Shown here: piece after piece, positions 31,021 through 41,906 of the stretch
Numbering within the stretch: position 1 is the stretch's first letter
Layout of the letters: each line of letters starts with the position of its first letter
From: Rhizopus sp. PT2906
Taxonomy: Eukaryota; Mucoromycota; Mucoromycetes; Mucorales; Rhizopodaceae
Length of the DNA stretch: 64,000 bases
Assembly: GCA_025529335.1 (NCBI GenBank)
Contig: JAMYHX010000111.1
Span: 1 to 64,000 of the forward strand
Direction of reading: 5' to 3'
Made by a program: the position numbers and the translations under genes
The notes under the pieces: model-generated
Database searches by the model: none
What the model saw: only the letters and a program-made list of their open reading frames with translations
What the model was told of the DNA's origin: nothing

Positions 31021-32333
31021 TTAACTATATTCAGAGTGGCAAAGCCGTAATATGCAACTAGAGCAATCCTCAAACTTCTTCGCGCATCCACAACCACAAA
31101 GCATGGTCCCATCTTCGGCCAAAATAGTTTCAGGAAAGTCTGGTTTGGGAGAAGAAGGATCTGGGTTTGATGAAGATGGCCAAGTGATGGCAGAAATAGA
31201 GAGTTTCCTGGTATGGCTTTCATTGAATCCGATGTACACATCATTTCTACCTTCTTTCATGGCGCGTGAAGGGTGAGCGTCGCAGCCGATACAGGCACAA
31301 TTATCACCGCATCGACAAGTGACTAGACGAATAATCTCTCCTTGCTGGTTCTTGGCAGCGGGTCCAAGACAGGACATGGCCGGTCGAGCGCCATTGTTCG
31401 GTAGTAGACCTGTCAAATCATGTGTGGGTAATGAAAATGAAACGGATTCTACTGATTGACTTGGGCTGCAGCAACTACCACTATTACTATTGCAACAGCT
31501 GCTTATTCTCACTTTGTTATTATTACTATTATTATTATTCTCACTAGTATTATTACTAGTATTATCACTTGTATAGCATTTACTCGTAAAAGCTGTTTGC
31601 GTGCTGCAGCATTTTTTTAATGGTTCCTGGTTGTAGTCATCTGACCGTTTCACTGGAGTGCAACAAGTCTTTTCACTCTCCGTCTTTTCTGGCAGTTGTT
31701 CATCCACATTCTTCCACTCATGACTTGGATACTTTTGTTCGTCACGGCAGCTGATGTCAACTCGTAATAAGTCTTGGTTATGTAGTGAATACAATGTATT
31801 AGCGTCTAGTAATTCCTGTAAATCATGTATCATGTCTTGTTTTGGAGCTAATGGCCTCAGTGACTTGTGCCTCTTTCTGCTCTTCCCATCTAAAGGGGAG
31901 GGGAATATGTTGTAAATACTATTTCTTTTTTAATCAAAGATTTTACCTTGTAATTTTATGTTGGTATCGTTACTTTTTATGCTGGCTTCTATTTTGTTGA
32001 TATCATTATTCTTTACTAAACATTCACATCGTCTGTGAAGTTGCCGCACAATTCGAAGTTCTCTACATTTCAAGCACTGTGTTGCTGGTCTTCCTTTCTT
32101 TTTAATCAAGATCAGTTGTCGATCGGTATGCTCACAACTTGATGCACGATGTCCCTAAAAGAGAAAACAAGTTACGATCGGCTTCTTTCTATAAAGAATA
32201 CAAGACTACTTTTATACAAGTTTCTATTTACATATAAAAAGAAAGTGTCAGTCGCATATTTTTTGCAAATGTTGTCGTGTTAAAGAGATTCAAAGCATTT
32301 ACCACAAGACCATTTTTGCCCATTGATAATCAT
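31021..32333 (-). CDS. Copper-fist transcription factor (Ace1/Mac1/Cuf1-like)
   Basis: Four minus-strand exons (32303-32333, 32210-32223, 31947-32154, 31021-31889) encode 373 aa. The N-terminal copper fist reads INGQKWSCETCIKGHRASSC, then EHTDRQLILIKKKGRPATQC and LKC. The CETCIK part comes from a 14-nt micro-exon, without which the frame does not close. The fist binds zinc and the DNA minor groove. The C-terminal half has cysteine clusters, notably CRCGDNCACIGCDAHP and LCGCGC, resembling the copper-sensing motifs of Cuf1/Mac1-type factors. It probably controls copper uptake or detoxification genes. Asn- and Ser-rich low-complexity runs separate the two halves. Confidence 0.9.
32210..32223 (-). 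other. 14-nt micro-exon encoding the core of the copper fist
   Basis: On the minus strand the exon AAACTTGTATAAAA is preceded by GTAAATAG and followed by GTAGTC. With the G carried over from exon 1 it reads Glu-Thr-Cys-Ile-Lys, giving CETCIKGHR, the canonical fist spacing. No other phase-compatible join I tried restores the motif. Confidence 0.75.
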
Positions 32334-32998
32334 TGAGATTACAAAAAAACAAGGGAAAAAAGAGAGAGGTGACAAAACGGGATTTAGTGTTTATCGAAAA
32401 AAAAAAAAAAAAAAAAAAAGGTTATAAAAATAGCGCATGGGCTAGCCAATGGGAAAGAACTTTCTTACAGTCGGAAGCAAGAATAACAAAAAGATTTAAT
32501 AAAGATAGGCTCTCAATCTGCTCTCATTGCCATCGTTCGAATCAATAATATTCAGTTCAGAATGTGTCCTGTGTCATTGAAATACTAATCATTATAGATG
32601 AAATATATGTGTGTGTGTTACCAAAGCCATTGAATACTACACATCATCTGGGCTTATTTACCAGATGAACGCCAAATGACTCTATTTCAAAATATTTCCA
32701 TCAAGCTTGATGAATTCTTTTATCTCTGGAAGCCACCAAATGAAGACGCAGACTTTACGGATTAAAGCTAATTTCAAACACAGGTCGATATTCATTAGCC
32801 GATATAAAAAATAAGGAGTGGATTTTAGATGGTAAAATATCTTTGATCTAATGATATATATCCAAGTTAACTGCAGTGAAAAACTCGAGAGAGAAAAAGA
32901 GGAAACATGCTTATTATCATCTGATACTGTCAAGAAAGCACCAATATATTTCTCTCTTCTCTCTTTCTTTTGATCCTTACTGTAAGGGGGATTGTGAT
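32334..32998. other. Spacer upstream of the copper-fist gene
   Basis: About 665 bp, A/T-rich, with a poly-A run of roughly 22 nt at 32398-32419. It holds the copper-factor promoter; no gene or RNA is apparent. Confidence 0.5.
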
Positions 32999-33558
32999 AT
33001 GCTTAAGAATATTGTGATTATTTTGTTGCTTTGTGTTCAGTTCATCTTTGCTGAAAAGTTTTCATTACAAGTAGGAAATGTGTCTCATGCTGTGTGTGCC
33101 ATTCGAGCCATCTACATGGATAACGGAAAGTATATATGAGTTTTTGAATTAACAGGAAAAAGCTGCAAAAACAAAGAATGCCTGGAAGATAAAGTGGGTC
33201 GTTCGACTTCAAGCTGCATTCTGAGTGCAAGTAGCCCTGGAAAAAATAACAAGTATGAAATTCAAGTAGATGGTGAGCATGCCTGCTTTTTATACTTTTA
33301 ATAAAGAGGAGAAAATAATAAAATAAAAAAGAAACTCTCTCTTTTCAATAAAAGAGCTCTCTCTTGATAACAGCCTCGTGTTTGAATTTACTCTTTATTT
33401 TTTATCGTACATCAATGACAATTATATTGACAATGCCCGCTCTTCACTGGAACATACAATACAGCTTGGAAAAAAAAATCGAGAAAGTAGGTGAATTTAT
33501 AAGGACAAGAGTATTGATATCAATTATGTGCATTAGTTGTCTGAAACGGATATCATGA
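32999..33558 (+). CDS. Small putative secreted cysteine-containing protein, 5' part unresolved
   Basis: An ATG at 32999 opens MLKNIVIILLLCVQFIFAEK, a good signal peptide, followed by VSHAVCAIRAIYMDNGKYI and a stop near 33137. Three further pieces (33156-33272, 33355-33490, 33537-33558) splice cleanly at GT-AG sites into KSCKNKECLEDKVG, then ELSLDNSLVFEFTLYFLSY and a final SSCLKRIS. The two parts look like one protein, but the DNA between them (about 26 nt with GT...AG ends) joins out of frame. Either it is a decayed gene, a sequencing error, or an unrecognised exon structure. I do not recognise the family. Confidence 0.35.
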
Positions 33559-33904
33559 AAAATAAATCATGTCATTATATATCCTTGGAGAAGAATGATT
33601 GAAAATAAAGGTGCTGCCTATACATCCCAAGGGCACTAGATGACTTTGTGATATTACATGGATCAGTGTAACTTGATATGAAAATGAATAGTCATAATTA
33701 TATCTGGAGTACGAATCCTTTGTAAATTCATTGACTGTATATAGTTACATTCAAATGTTGTATCGTGAGAACTTGAGATTGGATGTTAAAGTTCCCCACT
33801 TCTCCGATGACTCACCTTAATTTAAAAAAAAAGGCCTGAAAAAACATTTTTTTTCTCTTTCCGCTCATTTTGTCTCTCTCTCTTTTCTTTGAATTGAGCT
33901 TTTA

Positions 33905-35460
33905 ATGAGTGTTGAACTACGAAATATGGATGAGAAATCATTCAAATTAACTCAAGATAATTGTCAATCTGACAGCATTATTTGTAACACCATCCCATGA
34001 TCAATCATCACAACGGCTTAAACTCACCCCCCTTTTCTTAATAGCTGAAATCGAGCATGAAGCTGTTTCTTTCAGTCATGGTGTTGATACGAATAACGAA
34101 GGTGGTTCATCCTTCTTGGCCTATTTTAATGTTGTTTGTGTCGTAGCTGGTACAGGCGCACTTGGACTACCTTATTCATTAAGACAAGGAGGATGGATAG
34201 GTAAACAGTCATTGTTTATGATTTTGACAAGTGCCAACTCTTTTTTTTATTATAGGTTTGTTTATCCTTGGCCTTAGTTGGTTATTTTCAACATGTAAAA
34301 TACAATATGATACATCACCCTCCACATATGCTTAAACAGCTTTTATAGACTCTGGAGTTGTTTTAATTCGATGCTTATATCACAATGGAAAGACTCGACT
34401 GTCATCTTACCAAGAAGTGGCCGAAGCTGCCTTTGGTCCAATCGGAGGCTGGCTATCCTTTTTCTTTACTGCTGTCACTCTTATTGGTGTACCCGTGCTT
34501 TACTTGCTATTGGCTGGCCAAAACTTGCATAAGGTCTGTGAGGGAACAAGAGCCGAACTGACATTTCCTATTTAGGTCATTATCTGTTCTGTCATTGTCG
34601 CAATCCCTTTCCTTTTCTTTAGATCCATGAAAGAAGTCGGTGTCTTGAGTGCATTTGGTATGTTGGCCACTGTTGTCGTTGTCCTCATCGTCGTCGTGGT
34701 GGCTCTTCAGGATAAAGTCAACTATCCTAATGTGGAACATCACAACGTCATTTGGGATCAATTCCCTATTGCTCTTAGTTCGATTACGTTCAGTTTTGGT
34801 AATTAATTTTTTTTAGTCAGCTTCAGGGGATTGTAATTAATTATGCTTAAAATAGGCGGAAATCCGGTCTATGCCCATGTTGAAGCAGGCATGAAACACC
34901 CTCAGAATTGGAATAAGGTTATCACAGCTGGATTAGCCACTTGTTCCGGCCTTTACTTTTTAACTGCTATTCCCGGCTATTATGTCTACGGAGACAGTAC
35001 CTTATCGCCAATCTATAACAATATTCCAGACGGAGCAGCCAAGTTAGCATCAATTGTGATCATCACAGTACATGTTTTGATGGCCTGTCCTATCCTGATG
35101 ACATCCTTTGCTCTGGATCTTGAGAAACTCTTTGGTATCTCATCCTTTAACCACTCCAAGCTCACCGAATGGTTCCTCCGTACTGTCGTTCGTGTAACCT
35201 TGATGGTAATTGTTGCTGTGATTGCCATCTTTGTTCCCTACTTTGGCGACTTTATGTCTCTCCTTGGTGCCTTCTCCAACTGTGCACTTATCCTCATCTT
35301 TCCTATTTTATTTTACCTCAAGCTGACAGGCTTCAGAAACAAGTCCATCTTTGAACTGTTCCTCTGCTTCCTTGTCGTTCTGCTTGGTATCGTCGGCCTT
35401 GTCTTTGGTACAAGATCTGCTATAGAAGCATTAAAGAGTGATTTTCAGAATGCAAAATAG
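33905..35460 (+). CDS. AVT-type vacuolar/plasma-membrane amino-acid transporter
   Basis: Exons 33905-33983, 34045-34200, 34256-34294, 34340-34533, 34576-34798 and 34856-35460 encode 431 aa if a 42-nt GT...AG segment (34534-34575) is removed. About 11 membrane helices are visible. The opening SSFLAYFNVVCVVAGTGALG followed by LPYSLRQGGW is the first helix pair of the Aa_trans (AAAP) family. Later blocks are SSITFSFGGNPVYAHVEAGM and an AIPGYYVYGD loop. The family moves amino acids across vacuolar or plasma membranes, often proton-coupled. Read as coding sequence, the 42-nt segment continues the protein for 13 residues and then hits TAG, so it is either a short intron or a nonsense mutation. Confidence 0.8.
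34534..34575 (+). other. 42-nt candidate intron with coding-like content
   Basis: The segment starts GTCTGT and ends CTATTTAG, its length is a multiple of three, and both sides are phase 0. Translated it gives VCEGTRAELTFPI and then TAG, which looks like loop sequence of this transporter family. The donor is weaker than others in the window (mostly GTAAG or GTATG). Confidence 0.5.
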
Positions 35461-37582
35461 AGACATTAGAGAGAGAAAGTTGTAAATACACAAATATCCC
35501 TCTTTCATTTATATATTTGTACAGAAATTTAATAGAAGACTAATGAATAAAAAAAAAGGTTACCCTTTTCTACCTTAAATTATCTTGTACTGACATGAAT
35601 GAACAACTGGCACTCCTGGAACTCGTGTAACTGGGTAACGGCAGCGTCGGCTGGAGAAAAGCGTGAAGAGAGCACTCAAGAACCCTTTATAAAAAGAAGA
35701 AGGAACGGTCTCTATGTAAATGCAAACAGAATTACGTAACTTAATTACGTCTGTCCCCAAAAGATAATCCATTGTTGATAAGAGCCTCAAATACAAAAAT
35801 AAAATGGACATCTGACGAAAGAGAGTAGACGTACGCTTGGGAATCGTACTACTATATGAAGCACAGTCTATCAGCACTATGTGATCGCATTTGCATAAAG
35901 TGGCTGGTCAGATTAAAATAGTTAAGCATATCATTAAGCGCTAAAAACGGAGGCTTTAGACTAGAAGATAAAGTGTTCTATAACAAAATCAATGTGGATA
36001 GTTTCCGCCAAAGGAGTACATATCATTTTATTTTACTTGTTTCATCTTTAGAAAAGTTGTGTTCCAATACAAAATAATGTTCATTTCATTTGTGTTCCAA
36101 ATAAAGGTCATATGTTTAAATAAGCTGTATGAAAACCACAAGGATATTCTTGTGTTTACTCTAGCGCTTCTGATACAGTCAGTATTGTATAAAAGCCGCA
36201 CCCTGCTCATCAACATCAGGTTGATACTCACGCTTATCTCCCATTGTACTCATATCCTGATTCAGGTATGATCTCTGTTGTATAAGCTTTGCTTTCAGTC
36301 AAAGATGGACTTTTTTTAAGTTGAGTTTGTTGCACTATGACCTTTCATATTCGGTAATTTTTAATGAGTCCCATCATTGGTACTCTCTCGTCAAATCCTT
36401 TGTATCTCACATCTTTACCCCTACTGATATTTACACTGTCAACCTCTTGTGGTCAATGATAGACGGTTGTTAATTCTACAAGTCATAAGCACCAGATATC
36501 ATCAAAAGAATGACTGTATGCTGTGATATCTTTATTATTACAAATAAGTGAAGGCAAATATAGGCTTGGCGTCATGTTATTGATGAAATTTAGTGATCAG
36601 TTTGCTTGCTGAATGAAAATATTCCTATTGTTCAAAGCTTAAAAAAGCAAGGAAAGTTTTAGTCTGGGTACCAAGAATCAAATGTTTTTTGTTGGTGATA
36701 CCGTGTTTTTAAGATTATTAATCTAAATCTGTGTAAATTACCTTAATAAGGGAACATTCAACTCTCACGACCTTCAACTATACCCAAGATTGAGTGTTTT
36801 AGCTATAGAATATTCTCTCGCTGCATAATGTCATTTTGAGATAAAATGGTTCAATCCTTCGGAATAGTTTAAAGTTGTACAAAGAAAAAGAGAGAAAACA
36901 ATAATAGATACATGAAAGATATTATATGTGTTACTTTATACGCTTTATATGCTCAAAAGAGAGTGTAATAAAAATGAATACTACAGTTATCAAATAAAAG
37001 GTCATGCGCTGATATATTAGCTGAGTATGTGTGATGACTTGAATTACGATGACTATCAGCTTTACAGACACATGATTAAAGAAAAAGAGAAAGTATCCTG
37101 TCACTTTGTGAATCCTTACCTCGTACCTGTACTCTGTACCATTTTGGGATCGATAGACCTTCTTCTTGATTTATGCTGATTTAGACTATATACATTGCAC
37201 TTAAAATAAGTAAAACTACTTTATATCGCCATCTCCCTTATAGTGAATTTGTCAGTGTTAGACTTGATGGTGTAGTAGGAAGAGAAGTAATGATTATTTA
37301 GAGATGATTCCTTAATATCAATTACCCCAGCATGTGTCTCAGTCTCAAATGGAAAGGATATCATGTTTATATTTAATGGTCAATCTACTATTTAACTGCA
37401 TTAGATATGATTAGATATTATTTATTTTAAAAACAGAAAGATAAAAGGATCACAGCAAAGAAAAGTGGATGTTCTTGCCTTGCGATGCTTTGAGTTGATA
37501 CAAACATCTGTACTATTTAGTAAAGACCTTACGTACTTATACCGAGGCTGACATTCGGTATTATACAAATGGCAAACTTACT

Positions 37583-37805
37583 TCAATCCCCAAGAGCACA
37601 GATTGTCTTTGGTACATCAAAAGATAATATTTTCGTCATAGTGGTAACATCAGGGAAAGATTCTTCAGCCAAATATACAACAGTGTTATACCCAACAGCT
37701 TGTATGGTGATTGTCTTCTTGTTTTCTTTCCTTAGTACCAGGTCACGGGAAAGCGTAGTCTGTCTTATTAAATCAGCAAACGCCAACTCTAACAGGGTTT
37801 TGTAA
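37583..37805 (-). pseudogene. Relic resembling a repetitive mucoralean ORF family
   Basis: The minus strand is open for about 70 codons: LAFADLIRQTTLSRDLVLRK, then KKTITIQAVGYNTVVYLAEE and TMTKILSFDVPKTICAL. The pattern of an LVRLGIF-like helix, then a strand TIQxxGxxxxxYL and an IP/VP segment resembles a repetitive ORF family I associate with Mucorales, also suspected at 54.3-54.8 kb. No start, flanking exons or stop context support an active gene. Confidence 0.3.
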
Positions 37806-37951
37806 ACATAAGCTCAGTTATTTACGTTGTCCCTTTTGTTCCTCTAATTTGTATAAACATTCATGCACTTTATTCAATAACTTTTAGTCAATTAGTAGAC
37901 AATGTTATTATTGCCCTTAGTTTATTCCCATTATCTCGCTCTTACCTCGTA

Positions 37952-38144
37952 CAGTCAGACCCCGATTCTGGAATACCCTATTCTGGATTAATCACGATTC
38001 TGGAATACGATTTTATAAGAATAAGATATATGACTGTTTATTTCAGTATGCTTTGTCGAAATATGAATTCTACTCTGGAATAACATCGATTTTGGAATGC
38101 TACTCCTGCCCATCGAGGATTATGACAGAATCGAAGTTCTACTG
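37952..38144. mobile_element. MITE-like element with CAGT termini
   Basis: The 193-bp stretch begins CAGTCAGACCCCGATTCTGG and ends, on the other strand, CAGTAGAACTTCGATTCTGT. About 16 of the first 24 positions match. GATTCTGGAATA-like units recur inside. CAGT ends are typical of pogo/Tc1-type elements, which insert at TA. The left flank ends in TA, but the right flank does not begin with TA, so the element is old or the boundary is imprecise. Confidence 0.45.
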
Positions 38145-38296
38145 CACTATGCTCACCTTTTTAACACGTTATTTGATTGTCAACAAACCTATCCCTTTAT
38201 TCAATTGTGAATCCTTTTACGACTATGCCCATTCTTCTTCAATATGATCAACTAATATTTCAATTGCATGCTCTTTATTATGAATAAGCTATACTT

Positions 38297-38510
38297 TTAT
38301 GAAACAATGTATATAGCATTGTTGCATCAATAAATAATCATGTAGAGAGGAGTCAGGATATGCTATTAGGCACAAAAAAAGTCAAATTTAGTCATTCGCT
38401 TAAAACGTCGTGTTAGTATTTGCCCTTACTCATCACAAATAACGAAGCTCTTAAGCCTGCGACAGAACGACAACGCGCAAAAACGAATGTAGCGAATTGG
38501 AAGCAGCTAA
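38297..38510 (+). repeat. Helitron-tail repeat, copy 2 (related to 16567-16790)
   Basis: Aligns as an inverted copy with 16567-16790 over its whole length, from TATGAAACAATG to GGAAGCAGCTAA. It ends in CTAA followed by T, fitting the CTRR end of a Helitron. No protein-coding remnant accompanies it, so it is probably a non-autonomous or heavily truncated copy. Confidence 0.6.
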
Positions 38511-40163
38511 TATTATTAAAATAATTGCGATTATTTGTCACTTAATTGATAGATGCATGTAAAGTAGAGTGTACATTCTACTGTGCGATTATACTCGAGT
38601 TATTATAATGATTCATATCAAACATGTCAAAGGTCGAATCATTTTTTATAAAATAAAAATACTGTGCTTGTAAGCCTTGAGCTACTTTTATGAATCAATT
38701 TAATTTGAATGGAAGCATACATGTTGGATAAAGCCTATGAACTGGATATACAATATATTTTTTGTATACTTTAATGACATGCAAAAAATAACCAATTAAT
38801 GATGTGCCAAGAATCTGAAAAGCAAGCCAATTTGGATATCGTCAGCATAAGCAATCTTATAAGATGCCAAGTTTGAATCACCCAAAAAGTCAAATGTGCT
38901 TGCTTCTTTTATAAATTTCGAATCATATCCAAAGATGTCTTATCGCTTATCCAATAAAAGATCAGTACAAGGTAACACAAAGAAAAGCGTCAAAATATAG
39001 TAAATTGTTGTGCTGACATAAAAATATGTACTACGTTACTCAAAAATGTCTTACAAGACCATGGCTTTCCTCCTTTATCTTTTAAGGCGTATACTTTTTG
39101 ATTTCGTGAGAAAGTTTAGGGCAAAAAATTCCCTATTTTGTTTATCCTTCGGTTGTGTGAGAGTATCCATGTATATGGAATCATGGCCCTTTCAATTGTC
39201 ATTTCTAAGGGATTTATCACTATAGTAACTGATTCATTCACCGAGATCAATAAATTAAAAAATAGATTCCATCTCTTACTCTTTTTTGTTCTTGTTTCTC
39301 ATTTTGGATTGTATTCGGTCAAAAAAGGGAAGCTAACCAAATTTAATCACAAGAGACTATAGACAAAAAGAGTAGTGTTTATAAAAAAATGGTACGTTCT
39401 TAGAACCCATCACAATAGACTGAGTTGTACACTCTTTTTCTATAGAGTCGCACTATATCTCTCTCTCTCTTGTTTATTAACATTTTGTTTATTTACAAGC
39501 TTAAAAAGTATGCCTCTCTTGGATACTTTTAGAAAGAATTTCCGTTTATAAAACAACAGGGAATAAATAAAATACAAAAAGGGTCGTTCATGTGACCAAT
39601 GAAAAAAGTAAACCCTTATCTCTTTTGGCGAAAGATCTGCGGGAGAAGGAAAGATAAGGTTTTAAACACACAATTTCATTGGACAAATCCGTATTTCCGC
39701 CCCCTCGCACGGCTTCAAGCACAAACAACAGCGGCCAGTAAGAAAAGCCGATCTTAACGTGAGAAACATGTTGCAATAGCCTGAGTTTGTATCGTAAAAT
39801 CTTGACATGTGGACAAGCGAAAAAATATTCCTTTTTTGGGAAATAAGGTAACTCCAAACAAAATGTTGCCCTTGAATACAAAAAAATTTTTGCGCTTCTT
39901 TTCAGCTTAAAAAGTTAAACAATGGACCCTTTTCTTAAAAAAGGAGTGAAACAATACAAGATTTAATAAAAATTGTCATGGAAACTTGATTACTTAATAG
40001 AGCTTATCTTGTTATTATGCTTGTCAGTCAACAAGGCATCATTCGTTGTTCAATGGTCATTTACGCTTGAGTAACCATCGGAAAATGAACCCAGGGCCAT
40101 ACTATTTAAACAATAAGTTGTCTTTTTTTCTTCTTCTTTCCTTTTTTTTTTTCGAACTTTTTG

Positions 40164-41906
40164 ATGTCTGAAAAATTAGAGCAGGACAGAGTCCCGAGCC
40201 CAGTTGAATACGAGGCTGATTACCACGCAGACGACAACCATGGACCAGAGCCAACCGAAGAAGATTGGCAAACTTGTCGTGAAGTTGCCGACAAAGTTCC
40301 TATTTCTGCTTACCTTGTTATTGTCATTGAGTTCTGTGAACGTTTCACTTACTACGGTCTTTCCGGACCTTTCCAGAACTACATTCAAAACCCTGCTCCT
40401 CCATCTTGTATGTAATGATAAATCATTCAATAGAATTATCCAATTAACTCATTTATCATAGATCCCGCCGAAACAGCTGGTGCCTTAGGCCGTGGACAAC
40501 AAACAGCTACTGCTTTAAACACCTTTTTCCAATTTTGGGGTTATATTACTCCCATTATTGGCGCCATCGTCGCTGATCAATACCTCGGCAAGTACCGTAC
40601 CATCCTTCTCTTTGCCAGCTTTTACCTCATTGGTCTTGTTATTTTGACTGCTACTGCTTCTCCTGTCGCTATCGCCAATGGCGCTGCTTTCCCCGGTTTT
40701 ATTGTTGGTATTATCATCGTCGGTCTGGGTACTGGTGGTATCAAATCAAACGTTTCTCCTCTTGTTGCCGAACAGTACCAAAGCAAGGTTCCCTATGTGA
40801 AGACTACCGAGAAGGGTGAACGTGTCATTGTCACTCCTCAAGCCACCTATCAAAAGATCTTCAACATGTTCTATTGGGGTATCAACGTTGGTTCTCTTTC
40901 TGCTATTGCCACAACTGAAATCGAAAAGAACGTTGGTTTCTGGGCCGCTTACCTCTTGCCTACCTTGATGTTTGTTATTGGTATCATTGCTGTTGTCTTG
41001 GGTCGCAAGAGATATATCCAAACCCCTCCTCGTGGATCCATCTTTATCGAAGCTGGTAAACTCTTCTACTACAGCCTCAAGGTCAAGGGCGGTTTGGAAG
41101 CTTGTAAGCCCTCAAATCTCTCTATTGATCACCCTGATTTGGCCGCAACTGCCACCTGGGATGACATCTTTGTTGATGAATTGAGACGTGCCCTTCGCGC
41201 CTGTGTTGTCTTTTGTTGGTATCCTATCTACTGGCTTTGCTATAACCAAATGACCAGTAACCTTGTTTCTCAAGCAAACACTATGTGGACTGGTCAAGTC
41301 CCTCCTGATATTTTACAAAACATTGATCCTCTTGTCTTGATTATTGTCATTCCCATCATGGATCGCCTTATCTATCCTGGTCTTCGTCGTATTGGTTTTC
41401 CCATGCGTCCTATCCTCCGTATCACGCTCGGTTTCATTTTTGCCGCTGTTGGCATGGGTTACACTGCTGGTATTCAAGCCAAGATTTACTCTGCAGCAGA
41501 TGCTGGTCAACCTCCTATCAGTGTTGCCTACCAGATCCCCTCTTATGTATTCATTGCTTTCTCTGAAATCTTTGCCTCCATTACCGGTCTTGAATATGCT
41601 TACAAGAAGGCTCCTCAATCTATGAAGTCTATTGTTATGGCCATCTTCTTGTTCACCAACTGTTTTGCTGCCATTCTCGGTTTCGCTCTCGTCCCTGTTG
41701 ACGTTGATCCCAAGTTGACTTGGATGTACACTGGTATTGCCTGTGCCTCTGGCGTCTGTGCTGTTCTTGTCTACGTTTTCCACCACAAGAATGACGACAA
41801 TGATGTTGCTGATGATGCAATTGGTATTCGTTCCAACAGACAAGTTGATGAATACAACCGAAAGCAAGCTACTATTGAATACGAAGCTGAAAAGGGTGAA
41901 ATCTAA
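40164..41906 (+). CDS. POT/PTR2-family di/tripeptide transporter
   Basis: Two exons (40164-40407, 40462-41906) encode 562 aa, typical for fungal PTR2. About 12 membrane helices are seen. Family signatures include EFCERFTYYGLSGPFQNY near residues 55-72, a GLGTGGIKSNVSPLVAEQY block, and FNMFYWGINVGSLSAIA (PTR2 signature). The protein imports di- and tripeptides with protons across the plasma membrane. The ATG at 40164 is chosen because it is the first in frame after a T-rich leader. The coding sequence has strong codon bias (many GCC, GTC, CTC codons) compared with neighbours, suggesting high expression. Confidence 0.95.

Larger units (their letters stand above)
35461..40163. other. 4.7-kb gene-poor, transposon-scarred stretch
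   Basis: No intact gene is supported here. Short open frames occur at 35575-35877 (minus), 36059-36271 (plus) and 39588-39881 (minus), without recognisable domains. The stretch holds a repetitive-ORF relic (37583-37805), a MITE-like element (37952-38144) and a Helitron tail (38297-38510), listed separately. The end next to 40164 should contain the peptide-transporter promoter. Confidence 0.55.

Noticed and set aside
35575..39881. Small frames in the gene-poor region as candidate genes
   Set aside because: No domains, no splice support, overlapping alternative frames; only transposon remnants could be supported.
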